Positions 46,411 to 58,127 of a DNA stretch of 64,000 bases are shown here, piece after piece (the first letter of the stretch is position 1; each line of letters begins with the position of its first letter). Made by a program: the position numbers and the translations under genes. The notes under the pieces were generated by a model. That model saw only the letters and a program-made list of their open reading frames with translations. It was not told the DNA's origin and ran no database searches. The stretch is from Macrostomum hystrix. Its lineage: Eukaryota > Platyhelminthes > Macrostomidae. The stretch is taken from assembly GCA_950097015.1 (NCBI GenBank), contig CATNEN010000025.1, forward strand, positions 930,001 to 994,000, in the 5' to 3' direction.

Positions 46411-47105
46411 CCCATTCCAATTCTATATCACACATCCTAAAATATTCCATAGTCCTCTAAGTCTAAAACATCCCTACGTGACCTTTAGCTCAAAAAATAA
46501 AACCGATTCCTATTAAACTTCCCACCTTCACGTTATCCCTTGCCCACTAAAATCTGCCAGCCGTCGCGACGCCAGCAGACGCAAAAACGGTGTTCAATGA
46601 TCAATAAGATTATTTCATCATCTTTCTAGTCCAGTGGAAGGGGCACTGCCATGATCACCGCTATAGGCACTCTCTCTATGCCATCATTTTTGCATTGTCT
46701 CGTGTTCGCAAACAGGCTGTTCCGTGTAATCCCGGGATGTTATAGGGAGTGAGGTTTGGGACGAAAGACTGCAATGTTTCCTTGTGTTTTATGATCTAGT
46801 TGTGTGCTTAATCAAATTAGCAATCATTGAATGCACAGTGGTCACTGTGCCGCCTTGCACCAACCCCACTCCAAAAAGACCGACCTACCCTCTGAATATT
46901 TCTCTCCAGTCCGTCTTTGTATAGTACCGAATTCGCAGTCTCACGGTCGCTATTAGTGATTCGCTTTCTTGCTTTGCAAACTTTCCTATTTATCTGCCTC
47001 TTTGCCTAGCTTGCACATGTATTTATGTATTTGCACCACTATACGCTTTTATTCGTCCCATTTATCTCACATTGTACAGTTTTAATCCCACATATGGCAT
47101 TCTGT
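46411..47105. other. Intergenic, nothing recognised
   Basis: About 700 bp between arrays with no recognisable coding or RNA features. Confidence 0.4.
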
Positions 47106-47575
47106 TCATCTCACTCTACCATCACAATGTCCCTTCATCTCACTCAATCAACACACAATTTCTCTTCATCTCACTCTAACAACACACAATGTCCCTTCAT
47201 CTCACTCCATCAACACACAATGTCCCTTCATCTCACTCCATCAACACACAATTTCCCTTCATCTCACTCCATCAACACACAATCTCCCTTCATCTCACTC
47301 CATCAACACACAATTTCTCTTCATCTCACTCCATCAACACACAATGTCCCTTTATCTCACTCAATCAACACACAATTTCCCTTCCTCTCACTCCATCAAC
47401 ACACAATGTCCCTTCATCTCACTCTAACAACACACAATGTCCCTTCATCTCACTCTAACAACACACAATGTCCCTTCATCTCACTCTAACAACACACAAT
47501 GTCCCTTCATCTCACTCTAACAACACACAATGTCCCTTCATCTCACTCCATCAACACACAATGTCCCTTCAACCG
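47106..47575. repeat. Minisatellite, 31-bp unit, locus A
   Basis: About 15 units of TCAACACACAATGTCCCTTC plus ATCTCACTCCA, with TCTAACAACACACAAT and AATTTCCCTTC variants and graded divergence at the left edge. The same unit forms the seven-copy array at 58766-58982, 11 kb away. Confidence 0.92.
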
Positions 47576-48145
47576 AAATCCTTCTGCCATGTGATTTTCA
47601 CCGTCTTTACATCAGGCTCGGCAAAGGTTTTCACCAAAAAAGAGTTGATAACAAAGAAAATGTTACTAGCCGAAGGTAAAATATAGACTCTATTGATTCA
47701 GGTCCTTGATTCTAACCAAACATCTTCTTCATGAGCAGACGTGAGCAGTTTATTGCATCAAGTGGCTGCACGCAATCGCACTGATTGTCACAGCAGTGTG
47801 TGGTCAATTGCAATACCAGTATCTGCTGCCTGCGGGTAATGAGGATTATGAAATAGGGCAGCAGGCATTCACAGAAGACAACTTACATTCCGAATAGATC
47901 TGCCTGCGGCTACAACAGCGAAGGCTAGACGGCATCTGAAGGCCACCCCGACTGCGGCTGGCTGTACCGTCACCTGTCTGATCTTCACAGTCTGCATCTG
48001 TTAGCTTACACTGATTCAATAATATAGAAAATTGGAAGCCATGGTCGGTGTTCTGTGTTCTCTGAACTCTGGTTGGTTAGTAGGCATTGCATTGCACCCC
48101 ACCTCTCCTCCACCGACACGGGAAAGCGCGCCAATGTCCCATATG
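47576..48145. other. Intergenic, nothing recognised
   Basis: About 570 bp of unique sequence between arrays with no supported feature. Confidence 0.4.
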
Positions 48146-48460
48146 AATGTGCCATATCCCATTCCTCAAAGTTATCCCATTCCTCCAAGATATCCCATTC
48201 CTCCATGATATCCCATTCCTCCATGATATCCCATTCCTCCATGATATCCCATTCCTCCATGATATCCCGTTCCTCCATGATATCCCGTTCCTCCAAAATA
48301 TCCCATTCCTACAAGATATCCCATTCCTCCATGATATCCCGTACCTCCATGATTTCCCATTCCTCCAAGATATCCCATTCTTCCAAGATATCTCATTCCT
48401 CCATGATATCCCATTCTTCCAAGATATCCCATTCCTCCTTGATATCCCATTCTCGCTCAT
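48146..48460. repeat. Minisatellite, 18-bp unit, locus B
   Basis: About 17 units of TCCCATTCCTCCATGATA or TCCCATTCCTCCAAGATA. It is the same family as 46067-46410 but enriched for the ATGATA variant. Confidence 0.9.
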
Positions 48461-48889
48461 GTCAATGGCTATTGTATACGTGGCCAACACTTGTAATTTT
48501 ATCCGAATCGGCCGTATAAATGGATAGAAGTGTAAAACATTGTATTGGGTGCCACATTCTCAGGAGCGTGATAATTTATAGCTTTTTTCTTCATCACAAA
48601 TGAAGCCGAGAGAAGTTTCTATTGCACAGCCACTGGTATAGCACCCGGGACATGCGCGTAATGAGGAGGGAAGGAGGGAACAGGTTGTCGAGTGGGAAAT
48701 TTTTGTTGCATTAGAATGGACGTATTTGAATGGATCAGTTGTCCTCAGGAATACCTGGGGTCTCAGCTATCTGCTCGTTTATTCAGAATAGACTACAAAA
48801 TCCGTTGTGCTGTGGCACAAACTTTTGCCATGCACTTTTTAATGACAAGAAATCTAGTTTAAAAGAAGTTACAAAAACACACTTTGGCT

Positions 48890-49566
48890 ATTAAAATTGT
48901 CCGTCTGCTTGGGTCACTGCTGTCAAAATTGTCCGTCTGCTTGTGTCACTGCTGTCAAAATTGTTCGTCTGCTTGTGTCACTGCTGTCAAAATTGTCCGT
49001 CTGCTTGTGTCACTGCTGTTAAAATTGTCCGTCTGCTTGTGTCACTGCTGTCAAAATTGTCCGTCTGCTTGTGTCACTGCTGTTAAAATTGTCCGTCTGC
49101 TTGTGTCTGCTGTCAAAATTGTCCGTCTGCTTGTGTCACTGCTGTCAAAATTGTCCGTCTGCTTGCGTCACTGCTGTCAAAATTGTCCGTCTTCTTGTGT
49201 CACTGCTGTTAAAATTGTCCGTCTGCTTGCGTCACTGCTGTCAAAATTGTCCGTCTGCTTGTGTCACTGCTGTTAAAATTGTCCGTCTGCTTGTGTCACT
49301 GCTGTTAAAATTGTCCGTCTGCTTGTGTCACTGCTGTTAAAATTGTCCGTCTGCTTGTGTCACTGCTGTTAAAATTGTCCGTCTGCTTGTGTCACTGCTG
49401 TCAAAATTGTCCGTCTGCTTGGGTCACTGCTGTCAAAATTGTCCGTCTGCTTGTGTCACTGCTGTTAAAATTGTCCGTCTGCTTGTGTCACTGCTGTTAA
49501 AATTGTCTGTCCGCTTGTGTCACTGCTGTTAAAATTGTCCGTCTGCTTGTGTCACTGCTGTCAAAG
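48890..49566. repeat. Minisatellite, 32-bp unit
   Basis: About 21 units of GTCCGTCTGCTTGTGTCACT plus GCTGTCAAAATT, with a GCTGTTAAAATT variant and one shortened unit near 49107. Confidence 0.92.
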
Positions 49567-50725
49567 TTGTTTTTTTCCCGACGCGAATCGTTGAATATAT
49601 TGATGCTGCCGATGTTTGTGATTCTGGAATTTGTTTCATCGGATCGAGTGGAAAATTCTAGTCTATATTCTGGATTTTCATGGTAATTGGTTGAATATTT
49701 TTGGCGAAAATTAGAAATAAGCCGTGGTCTTCCTACTGTTAACTGCCACTCATCCCACACACACTACATGCACCTATGCAATTATTTGCGAAATTGGGGA
49801 CCATAAAAACTAAGGAAAAACTATTCTTAAACAGTGCAAAACAGATTCTCTCGCATCCAGGTAAAAGTTTTCGTGAATTTATCTTGGCTATTCAAATCGA
49901 TAATAGGGCAACAAACTTGGGATTGAGTGAGCAACTACAGACGAGCTGGTTCTCAGTTTGCATGCAGTTCCCAATCTCTGTCTTTCCTTTTCCTGAAGAA
50001 ACCTCGCCTAGAAACTAAACACTTATCAGCCTTACCGCATCCCAAATCCCAGCCCTACCACCGTATCGCTCTCACTTCCACTCTGAGTTTTGGCGAGAAA
50101 AAATCATTTCGGCGTTAACCAAAAGCTATAATGTACGTGTAGACGAAAAAGGTAAAACTTTTACTTAACTAACACTGAGCTCTCTCTCTCGTCCTTGCCG
50201 GAGCCACCTCGCGGTGGGTAAACAATGCGACAACACCGAGAGAGAAGGAAAGCAGAGAGAAGAAATAGAATAGTTGCAGAAGCATCTACCACCCCACGAG
50301 CACCAACTTGGACTTGTCAAGCAGCTTCTACCAATTTTTTAATGCAGTTCATTGGGTCTGACAGAAGGGAAATTGCTAAAATAGTTTCTCACGGTACCGT
50401 TTTACACCTGCAACTCTCATGTCTTCTCATTTTCAAGTTGTATTTCTTTCAAGCAGCGTGTTTTGTCTGCACTTTTGAAGTGCTGTCAAGTATGCTTGTG
50501 CCATTATGTCATTAGGACACGATGTTAATCACCCATTTGTGCTAGACAAAATCCCAATTTAGCTCTTTTCATAAATTTTTTAAAATAGAAAAGAGCAGCC
50601 TTCGATGGCATTGACTTTTGGAAACAATAGCAACAAAAACAATTGGGATTTTAACAAAATACGAGCTACATATAGGATTGTGAGGAATATTAATGGAGTA
50701 GGAATTTGACGATTTCTATACTGTA
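49567..50725. other. Intergenic, no supported gene
   Basis: About 1.2 kb with a 97-codon open frame (ATG at 50225, Arg-rich N-terminus, hydrophobic C-terminus) that I do not recognise and would not call. CCGGAGCCACCT at 50200 resembles the right end of the candidate MITE in PSMD2 intron 1. Confidence 0.35.
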
Positions 50726-51365
50726 ATAATTGGGATTTCAACGAATTGAGATTTCAACGAATTGAGTCGAAATTGAATTGATTTTAAAGAATTAGAATTT
50801 TAAAGAATTAGGATGTTGAAGGATTGGGATTTAAAAGAATTGGGATTTAAAAGAATTGTGATTTTTAAGAATTGGGATTTTGAATAGTTGGGATTTTTAA
50901 GAATTGGAATTTCTAAGAATTGGGATTTCTAAGAATTGGGATTTCTAAGAATTGGGATTTCTAAGAATTGGGATTTTTAAGAATTGGGATTTCTAAGAAT
51001 TGGGATTTCTAAGAATTGGGATTTCTAAGAATTGGGATTTTAATGAATTGGGATTTCAAAGAATCGGGATTTCCAAGAATCGGAATTTCTAAGAATTGGG
51101 ATTTCTAAGAATTGGGATTTCAAAGACTTGGGATTTCTAAGAATTGGGATTTCAAAGAATCGGGATTTCCAAGAATCGGAATTTCTAAGAATTGGGATTT
51201 CTAAGAATAAGGATTTTGAAGAACTGGGATTTTAATGAATTTGGACTTCGAAGAATTGGGATTTCGAAGAATTGGGATTTCGAAGAATTGGGATTTCGAA
51301 GAATTGGGATTTCGAAGAATTGGGATTTCGAAGAATTGGGATTTCGATGATTTCGAAGAATTGGC
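50726..51365. repeat. Minisatellite, 16-bp unit
   Basis: About 38 units of AAGAATTGGGATTTCT, degenerate on the left and very homogeneous (TTCGAAGAATTGGGAT) at 51245-51345. Confidence 0.9.
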
Positions 51366-51663
51366 ATTTCGAAAAAATCTTACTTTTTGGTTTGAGATTT
51401 TGAATTGTGACTGCTTACAGAACCAAAAATAAGGATCTTGATTAAACAGGATTCAACAGCGACTTAGTATTACGGCGAAGTAAAATGCTTAACTTTCACA
51501 GCGTCAGGGAGATGCCACGAAGAGAAAGTTGAAGCGATAATAAACTGAAAGCCAGATGGCACGGCCCACCCCGCCAGCAGGAAGTGCCCAGCGGTGCTGA
51601 AAATAAGATGGCCGGGAGTCAGCCAAGTGTATCAGGTTTTTTATTTCCGCAATCCGCCTCATT
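51366..51663. other. Left flank of the retrotransposon
   Basis: About 300 bp of unique sequence ending in the CAGC target-site copy. No gene is visible. Confidence 0.4.
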
Positions 51664-51667
51664 CAGC

Positions 51668-52040
51668 TGTAACATTGCAGTGTACCGTATTGTCTAAATT
51701 AGGTAATCTTCGAGAATATTCTAAGTCAAATCCTTCTATAATTTTCTCAGAATTTCTAGAAGTTCTCAAAAGTAAATGTTATATTTCTATTAATCAGCTT
51801 GCAGTTAATTATAAGACTCAGATAATACTTTATCGTCACATATTTCGTACTATAGTTATTTCCGAATATTAACTTTGTTATAATGCAATAAAACATTCTA
51901 GAATATTCCGTTGGACACTATAAATATAAGTAGCCAAGGAGTGCAATCTCCAACCTTCCTCAAGCTCTCGGTCATACGATCGACAAACAACCGAAAAGAA
52001 CCACCGCCTTTGTTCTCTGATTCATTACGAAAACGTTACA
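51668..52040 (+). repeat. 5' LTR
   Basis: 373 bp from TG to CA with short terminal inverted repeats TGTAAC/GTTACA. It contains AATAAA at 51887-51892 and a TATA box TATAAATA at 51919-51926. A short open frame inside the LTR recurs in the 3' LTR only because the LTRs are identical. Confidence 0.96.
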
Positions 52041-52042
52041 AC

Positions 52043-52060
52043 TGGTCCGGTGAGGCGACA
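52043..52060 (+). other. Primer-binding site
   Basis: TGGTCCGGTGAGGCGAC lies two bases inside the 5' LTR. The initial TGG pairs with a tRNA CCA end. I cannot name the tRNA. Confidence 0.65.
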
Positions 52061-52063
52061 AAC

Positions 52064-53077
52064 ATGATAAATCCCAGCGAGGAAACGACTTCACCGTCGG
52101 ACAGCAATCCAACTCCTACACCGGTAGTCAGTCAGCCAAGCGCTACCACAAGCGCCGCGCCTCCGCCCATGAGCCAGCCCAGCAGCATCACCATTGCTCC
52201 TACATCGTTAGGTCAGCCTTACGTCGTCGCAGACTCTATGCCACTGCCAATTTTCCAACCCACGTTAGCAGCTGTAAGCGTTAAGGCACCACCATTCTAC
52301 CGCAATAACCCCGATGCGTGGTTTCAGACTCTCGAGTCACAATTCAAGCTGGCACGCATCACGTCGGAGGATACTCAGTACCATCATCTCGTTGCAAACC
52401 TGCCTGAGGACATCGCCTCTGTGCTCCTGACGGCCGAGACCGTAGCCAACTACGCTGCTCTGAAGACAAGCGTCTGCAATATGATGCAAAAGAGCAAGCA
52501 GGAGAAAATCAACGACCTGCTGGCTACTTCGGACCTCGGCGGAGATAAGCCGTCCATCTTTCTGCAACGACTCACGGCCAAGATGTCGCAATGCGGAATC
52601 CAGCCGTCCGCCTGCCCCGACATGGTCAAGGCAACGCTGCTGCGCTGCCTACCCAACGAATTTCGCATCGCTCTATCCGGCTTTCAGCACCAGTCGCCAG
52701 CAGAACTCGCTTCAATCGCCGACTCGATGTTCGCAGTCCAGAACACATTCGGCAAAGTCAACGCTGCTCTGCCTAGCATGGTCGCGGCCCTCCCCGCGAC
52801 ATCGCACGGCGACTCCAGCCAGGCTCGGAAGCCGAATCGGGGCGGCATGAAGCCCTTTAAACCGGGCCAACGTCCGGTCATATGCCGCGCGCACGTTTTC
52901 TACGGTCTCCAAGCTCGCTCCTGTCGCCGATGGTGCCAATTTCCGAAGACGCCCGGGCACTCCCCGCATGTTCTCTCGAACAACGAGACGACGCCTGCTC
53001 AATCGCGTTCTTCGTCGCCAGTGCGACACAGTCAGGCCCCGGGAAACAGGATGGCGCTGCCCACCACGCCGCAGTGA
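52064..53077 (+). CDS. gag: Gag polyprotein
   Basis: The first ATG after the 5' LTR is at 52064. The 337-residue protein has a Pro/Ser/Thr-rich N-terminus, then a capsid-like region starting near [19 protein letters not shown] and running through the [19 protein letters not shown] and [20 protein letters not shown] segments. A C-terminal putative zinc finger (CRAH...C...C, 52883-52936) replaces the usual CCHC knuckle and is of a type seen in some invertebrate Gypsy-like elements. It ends at TGA 53075-53077. Its last ~65 codons overlap pol, which is in the -1 frame, with a slippery heptamer at 53041-53047. Confidence 0.9.
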   Translation: MINPSEETTSPSDSNPTPTPVVSQPSATTSAAPPPMSQPSSITIAPTSLGQPYVVADSMPLPIFQPTLAAVSVKAPPFYRNNPDAWFQTLESQFKLARITSEDTQYHHLVANLPEDIASVLLTAETVANYAALKTSVCNMMQKSKQEKINDLLATSDLGGDKPSIFLQRLTAKMSQCGIQPSACPDMVKATLLRCLPNEFRIALSGFQHQSPAELASIADSMFAVQNTFGKVNAALPSMVAALPATSHGDSSQARKPNRGGMKPFKPGQRPVICRAHVFYGLQARSCRRWCQFPKTPGHSPHVLSNNETTPAQSRSSSPVRHSQAPGNRMALPTTPQ

Positions 53078-56000
53078 GTAGCGTCGAGCCTGGGAGTGCG
53101 GCGAGAAAAAACTTCCTGGTGGTAGACCTCACCTTCAGCAACAAGTGCCTCTCCTTTCTTGTCGACACAGGCGCTGCCGTGTCCATCATTCCGACAAAGT
53201 ACCTCCACCAGGCTCTCCAAGCAACCGGGTACCGATTGACAACCGCCACCGGTGAGTCCATTCCTGTTTCCGGAGAGATTACGCTCACCATTGCCATCCG
53301 AGGTCTTCGCCGATCGTTTAAGTGGACCTTCCTCGTCGCCACCGTCATTCAGCCGATTCTCGGGTACGACTTTCTGTCTCAGTTCGGATTGCTCGTGGAC
53401 TGCAAGGCCCGACAGCTGGTGGATCCAGAAACGAACCTGCACACGCAGACGCTGCCTGTCGCCAGCTTGCAGCTCGACACCTTTGCCATCTCCTTAGCGT
53501 ACCCGGAGCACTGTGACGCGCGAGTCCAGCAGCTCATCGACCGTTTTAAGGACACATTCTCGTACGTCGAAGGCGGCCGCTTGCCCAAAGCCGAGGAGGT
53601 CGGGCACGACACGAAGCACCATATCATCACCTACGAGCACCCGCCAGTTCACGCCAAAGCTCGACAGCTACATCCCGAGAAGTTGGCGATCGCCAAGGAC
53701 GAATTCCAGCAGCTGATCGACGCCGGATACCTTCGGCCTTCCGCCAGCAACTGGGCGTCACCACTACACATGGTCCCCAAGAAGGACAACGGCGTCCCCA
53801 ACGGCAAATGGCGACCCTGTGGCGACTACCGGCAACTCAACAAGCTCACCAAGCCGGACAACTATCCGATTCCGCACATTCAGTGCTTCACAAGAAGTCT
53901 TCACGGCGCGAGGGTCTTCTCGAAACTGGACCTCGTACGAGCGTACCACCAGATTCCGATCGCCGAGGAGGACATCCCGAAGACCGCCATCATTACACCG
54001 TTTGGTCTCTACGAATGGACCCGGATGCCATTCGGCCTGAGGAACGCAGCACAAACATTCCAGCGTTTCATTGACAGCGTTCTGCGCGGACTTCCGTTCG
54101 CGGTCGCCTACATCGACGACCTGCTGGTTGCCTCCCCCAGCGAGGAGGAACACCTGCAGCACATGGAAGCAGCCCTGCAACGTCTGGCCCAGCACGGACT
54201 CAAAGCGCAGCTCAACAAGTGCGCCTTCATGCAGCGCGAGGTGACCTTCCTGGGACATCAGGTATCAGCCGAGGGCATACGGCCTCTCGCATCCAAGGTC
54301 GACACCATCCGCCAGTGGCCGGCTCCCAAGGACCCCCACGCCCTGCGTCGATTCCTCGGCGTCATCGGGTTCTACCGACGCTTTGTCCCGCAGTTCGCCG
54401 AAATCGCAACACCTCTGCAGGATCTCGTCACTACAACACTGCAGTCTCCGAGATCCTACAGATGGGACCCGGCTCATCAACAGGCCTTTGACAAGCTCAA
54501 GGCAACCTTAGCGGAGAGACTTCTGCTGCAGCACCCGGACCCCAAGTGCGACTCATACAGTCTCGTCACTGATGCTTCGTCCAGCAGCGTCGGCGCAGCT
54601 CTGCATCAATCGACCGACGCTACCACGACGCCCATTGGCTTGTTCAGCAAGAAACTGTCGGCAGCACAACAGAAGTACTCAGCTTTCGACAGGGAACTTC
54701 TCGCAGTGTACCTCGCTGTTCTGCACTTCCGGAGCCTGATCGAGGGTCGCAAGGTAACAGTCTTCACGGATCACAAACCCCTCGCCCAGGCGTTCCGCAG
54801 CAGCAACACCGGCACCTCCGACCGGAATCAACGGTACCTGAGCGTCATCGCCGAGTACGTCGTGGATATCACCTATATCCGCGGCTCCGACAACATCATA
54901 GCTGATGCGCTATCCCGGCTTGACGAGGGCACCACCCCGGTCAACAGCGTCCTACCGACAACACCCATCGACATCCCGGCCATCGCCGAGCGTCAGGCAA
55001 AGGAGCAGCTGCAGCCATCCGAGGGCTGCCGACCCTTCCCGGTGAACGGACAGCGGACGATTCTTTGTGAGACCTCCTCGAGCTACCCGCGCCCGGTCAT
55101 ACCGGAGTCGATGCGACGAGCGACGCTGCAACACTTTCATGACATCGGACACTTCGGTTTCCGCAAGACAGCTCGCCTCATCACGTCGCGCTACTTCTGG
55201 CCCAACATGCGCGCGGATATCAAAGACTACTGCCGAGCCTGCCAGACCTGCCAGCGCAACAAGGTCAGCCGCCACACCATATCCGGCACCTCAGCGTTCG
55301 ATCTGCCTTCAAACCGGTTTGAGACCGTCCACATCGACATTGTCGGCCCGTTGCCAGTTCCCGAGCGAAAGCACGACGTCTCATGCGGCCTAACTCCACG
55401 GTACCTGCTCACCATGATAGACCGAGGCACGAGCTGGATCGAAGCAACGCCGATCGAGTCCATCACGGCTCAGAGTGTCGCGTCCGCTTTCCTAGCATCC
55501 TGGATCTCGCGATTCGGCGTACCCCTCTACGTCGTCACCGACCGCGGCGCGCAGTTCGAAGCGGACCTCTTCAACATCCTGGCTACCAGCGTCGGCTTCT
55601 ACCGGCTTCGGACGACAGCGTACCATCCGCAGACCAACGGGAAGATCGAGCGAGCTCACCGGACGCTCAAGCACATCCTGAAGGCTCATGGACAGGAGTG
55701 GCTCGACAACCTGCCCCTCGCACTACTCGCCATGCACATCAACCCGGACGAGGATGGAGTCAGCCCTTTCACGCGTCTCACAGGAGAGCATCCGATGCTG
55801 CCGAGAGTCCTGGAGGACGTCGACCCCAATGATCTACGGCTTCGAATGGACGATATCACCGACGACGGCGCGCGACCTTCGCCTTCGACGGCCAAGCGAT
55901 ACATCCCAGCAGACCTCTGGACGGCGGAAAAGGTCTGGGTGCGAGTGGATCGCGTCCGCAAACCCTTGGAAGCACCCTACCAGGGGCCCTACCCGGTCAT

Positions 56001-56265
56001 ACGTCGGACGGCAAAGTTCTTCATTCTGGAGCTCCACCCAGGTCAGCAGGAGGCAGTGTCAATCGACCGCCTGAAGCCGCTCCGTACCGCCGCTGCCACA
56101 CCTCGTCCAAAGCCACCCGACCAAGCTCAACCGTCCAAGGATCGGGCGCAGAGCGACATCGCATTGCCACCACGGACGACTCCGGTGGCGGCGAGAGCAC
56201 CAAGGACTACCAGGAGTGGCCGGCACGTGCGCTTCAAAAACAACAATGATTACCTATATTTTTAA
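52882..56265 (+). CDS. pol: Pol polyprotein (PR-RT-RNaseH-IN)
   Basis: This frame is open from 52882 and is probably entered at about 53047 by -1 frameshift, so it would be made as a Gag-Pol fusion. The aspartic protease has VDTGAA at 53161-53178 and a later ILGYDFL. Reverse transcriptase runs from about 53690 ([18 protein letters not shown]) with catalytic YIDD at 54109-54120. RNase H has TDAS at 54568-54579 and ends near [10 protein letters not shown]. The integrase zinc domain has HFHDIGHFG and CRACQTCQ at about 55132-55257. The DDE core has Asp at 55336-55338, Asp at 55540-55542 (VVTDRG) and Glu at 55648-55650 (GKIERAH), with 35 residues between the last two. No chromodomain is evident; the C-terminus is basic and Pro-rich. 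No stop or frameshift interrupts it. The stop is at 56263-56265. Confidence 0.96.
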   Translation: MPRARFLRSPSSLLSPMVPISEDARALPACSLEQRDDACSIAFFVASATQSGPGKQDGAAHHAAVSSVEPGSAARKNFLVVDLTFSNKCLSFLVDTGAAVSIIPTKYLHQALQATGYRLTTATGESIPVSGEITLTIAIRGLRRSFKWTFLVATVIQPILGYDFLSQFGLLVDCKARQLVDPETNLHTQTLPVASLQLDTFAISLAYPEHCDARVQQLIDRFKDTFSYVEGGRLPKAEEVGHDTKHHIITYEHPPVHAKARQLHPEKLAIAKDEFQQLIDAGYLRPSASNWASPLHMVPKKDNGVPNGKWRPCGDYRQLNKLTKPDNYPIPHIQCFTRSLHGARVFSKLDLVRAYHQIPIAEEDIPKTAIITPFGLYEWTRMPFGLRNAAQTFQRFIDSVLRGLPFAVAYIDDLLVASPSEEEHLQHMEAALQRLAQHGLKAQLNKCAFMQREVTFLGHQVSAEGIRPLASKVDTIRQWPAPKDPHALRRFLGVIGFYRRFVPQFAEIATPLQDLVTTTLQSPRSYRWDPAHQQAFDKLKATLAERLLLQHPDPKCDSYSLVTDASSSSVGAALHQSTDATTTPIGLFSKKLSAAQQKYSAFDRELLAVYLAVLHFRSLIEGRKVTVFTDHKPLAQAFRSSNTGTSDRNQRYLSVIAEYVVDITYIRGSDNIIADALSRLDEGTTPVNSVLPTTPIDIPAIAERQAKEQLQPSEGCRPFPVNGQRTILCETSSSYPRPVIPESMRRATLQHFHDIGHFGFRKTARLITSRYFWPNMRADIKDYCRACQTCQRNKVSRHTISGTSAFDLPSNRFETVHIDIVGPLPVPERKHDVSCGLTPRYLLTMIDRGTSWIEATPIESITAQSVASAFLASWISRFGVPLYVVTDRGAQFEADLFNILATSVGFYRLRTTAYHPQTNGKIERAHRTLKHILKAHGQEWLDNLPLALLAMHINPDEDGVSPFTRLTGEHPMLPRVLEDVDPNDLRLRMDDITDDGARPSPSTAKRYIPADLWTAEKVWVRVDRVRKPLEAPYQGPYPVIRRTAKFFILELHPGQQEAVSIDRLKPLRTAAATPRPKPPDQAQPSKDRAQSDIALPPRTTPVAARAPRTTRSGRHVRFKNNNDYLYF
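53041..53047 (+). promoter_or_regulatory. -1 ribosomal frameshift heptamer GGGAAAC
   Basis: In the gag frame this reads G_GGA_AAC, the canonical X_XXY_YYZ pattern. Slipping back one base continues as CAG GAT GGC, which is open pol frame through the protease. It lies 30 bases before the gag stop. The GC-rich sequence after it could form the usual downstream structure. The same heptamer is used at known retroviral gag-pro shifts. Confidence 0.75.
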
Positions 56266-56354
56266 TGTCGAATATTTAATTTTTTTCATAACTCTACCCT
56301 ATCATACGGTACGTTAAGCCCCGCCAACGCATTATTTTAGGAGACTCCGTCTCC

Positions 56355-56366
56355 CGCAGGGGGGAC
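56355..56366 (+). other. Polypurine tract
   Basis: GCAGGGGGGAC lies just upstream of the 3' LTR start at 56370, the expected site of plus-strand priming. Confidence 0.6.
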
Positions 56367-56369
56367 TAT

Positions 56370-56742
56370 TGTAACATTGCAGTGTACCGTATTGTCTAAA
56401 TTAGGTAATCTTCGAGAATATTCTAAGTCAAATCCTTCTATAATTTTCTCAGAATTTCTAGAAGTTCTCAAAAGTAAATGTTATATTTCTATTAATCAGC
56501 TTGCAGTTAATTATAAGACTCAGATAATACTTTATCGTCACATATTTCGTACTATAGTTATTTCCGAATATTAACTTTGTTATAATGCAATAAAACATTC
56601 TAGAATATTCCGTTGGACACTATAAATATAAGTAGCCAAGGAGTGCAATCTCCAACCTTCCTCAAGCTCTCGGTCATACGATCGACAAACAACCGAAAAG
56701 AACCACCGCCTTTGTTCTCTGATTCATTACGAAAACGTTACA
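56370..56742 (+). repeat. 3' LTR
   Basis: 373 bp with no difference from the 5' LTR seen on direct comparison. It is followed by the second CAGC target-site copy at 56743-56746. Confidence 0.96.
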
Positions 56743-57079
56743 CAGCTTCCGCTTGAGGAAAGAGAACAGTTGCACTATTTTATACCCTTGAGTCATGCGC
56801 TAGGCTTCAATTGGACAACTTTTAAAAAGGCTATATTTTTTACGCAGCAATTTAGGTTCTATATTTCAATACTATGCTCTTAGTATTGAAAATGCAGAAC
56901 ACGGGATAAAATTTTCCGCTCAATCCGACGAAACAACTTCCAGAATTTCAAAAAATCGGCTTCGCTTCGACATATTATCTGTTCGCAAAATTTCTATATG
57001 TAGCGATCTTGGCTATTATTGTTGATTATTATATTGTGTTTTTTACATTGTTATTGATTAAATTATTGAACCAATATAG

Positions 57080-57430
57080 TGTAGTGACCTTCAAGAAATT
57101 TCTATTCTACGTTTCTAGAAAGTTCTGTGTCTAAACAATTTCTCATTTACTGCATTTCAATATATTTAATAATTAACAAGTATTCGCAGTCTGTGGGTAA
57201 AACTAGCGATAAATAACTAGCAGTATTTTCTTAACAATCATTTTGTTATAATGCATTATATATTTCTAGAACTTTCCGGAAGATCATCTCAACCTTATAA
57301 ATATACAGCAGCTCAGCTGGAATCTCTTCACGAATCTTTTTTCTAGATTCCAATAACATCATTCTGTAAACCCATTAACCAGTTGAACCACCGCCTTGCT
57401 CTCGCCTCATCACAGAAAAACTATACTACA
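57080..57430 (+). repeat. Solo LTR of a related Gypsy family
   Basis: This 351-bp segment begins TGTAGT and ends ACTACA, with a 4-bp target-site duplication ATAG on both sides (57076-57079, 57431-57434). It shares with the intact element's LTR the order TTTGTTATAATGCA, TTCTAGAA, TTCCG, TATAAATATA, and the CCACCGCCTT block near the 3' end, but most other bases differ. It is a remnant left by LTR-LTR recombination of a different family. Confidence 0.8.
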
Positions 57431-57434
57431 ATAG

Positions 57435-58127
57435 ATTCGCCATAACGGTTTATAGCTCGTACATAGCTATGTTAGTTGTCCTTGTTACCTGGGTCTTCGA
57501 CAAGAATCGTTTATTCTATCGACGATCCAAAGGTTGGACTTTCCTCTATCATTGCATTAATCTTTGATGCAAGTCGCATTTTACATGCGACTTTGCTTTG
57601 AAATTAGAAATCTGGGAATAACTAGTTTTTTAGAATATTGAGGAAGAATTACGAAGTTTTCGAGGTCTCTTGCGAGTCATATTTTGAATGTTTAGAAATT
57701 AAGTAGCTTGTATTTCATTAAGTTGCTACTTACTAGTAGCGAGATGCGAAGCGCTTTTTAGTGAATAAATCTTTGACAAAATTACAACAAGAGCAATCGT
57801 GAGTACCTATTTTCCTATAGACAATGGCCCTATCTGATAAAACCAGGATGTCCGGAAGTTTGTTCGGTTTCATATCTTTTAAAGGCCCCACAAACCTAGC
57901 AACGAAGCCCAATGAAATCGTGCCGTCACCCTTAACGACGCAACCGCCGAATTCTTATTTCGGAAATGGCAATTCTATAATTGACAAAAATAGAACTAAC
58001 AAAGTTATGCTAATTGTTTCACAAAGCCTCCCAAATTCAGTATATAGGCATCGACAACGAAAATGTACTTTTGGCAATTCAAATTTAAGTTTCAAGAAAT
58101 CTACAGTTTCTATTAATACAAATCCTG
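57435..58127. other. Intergenic, nothing recognised
   Basis: About 690 bp of AT-rich sequence. A small hairpin (AAGTCGCAT/ATGCGACTT) lies at about 57572. A short open frame running into the SINE at 58128 is not credible. Confidence 0.35.

Larger units (their letters stand above)
51668..56742 (+). mobile_element. Intact Ty3/Gypsy LTR retrotransposon
   Basis: A 5075-bp element bounded by two 373-bp LTRs (TGTAAC...GTTACA) that are identical by eye, flanked by a 4-bp target-site duplication CAGC (51664-51667, 56743-56746). Internal order is primer-binding site, gag, a -1 frameshift, then pol with protease, RT, RNase H and integrase in that order, and a polypurine tract. RT-RNaseH-IN order places it in Ty3/Gypsy (Metaviridae). 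There is no env-like frame. Identical LTRs and intact frames imply a recent insertion. Confidence 0.97.

Noticed and set aside
49776-50515. Short plus-strand frames including one with ATG at 50225
   Set aside because: Under 100 codons, no recognisable domain, no splice support and composition like the flanking non-coding DNA.
51594-51872. A short open frame in the 5' LTR that recurs at 56377-56574
   Set aside because: It repeats only because the two LTRs are identical. It overlaps LTR regulatory sequence and resembles no protein.
52337-56203. Many antisense and alternative-frame open frames over gag-pol
   Set aside because: They are shadows of the GC-rich pol frame, which alone carries the catalytic motifs.
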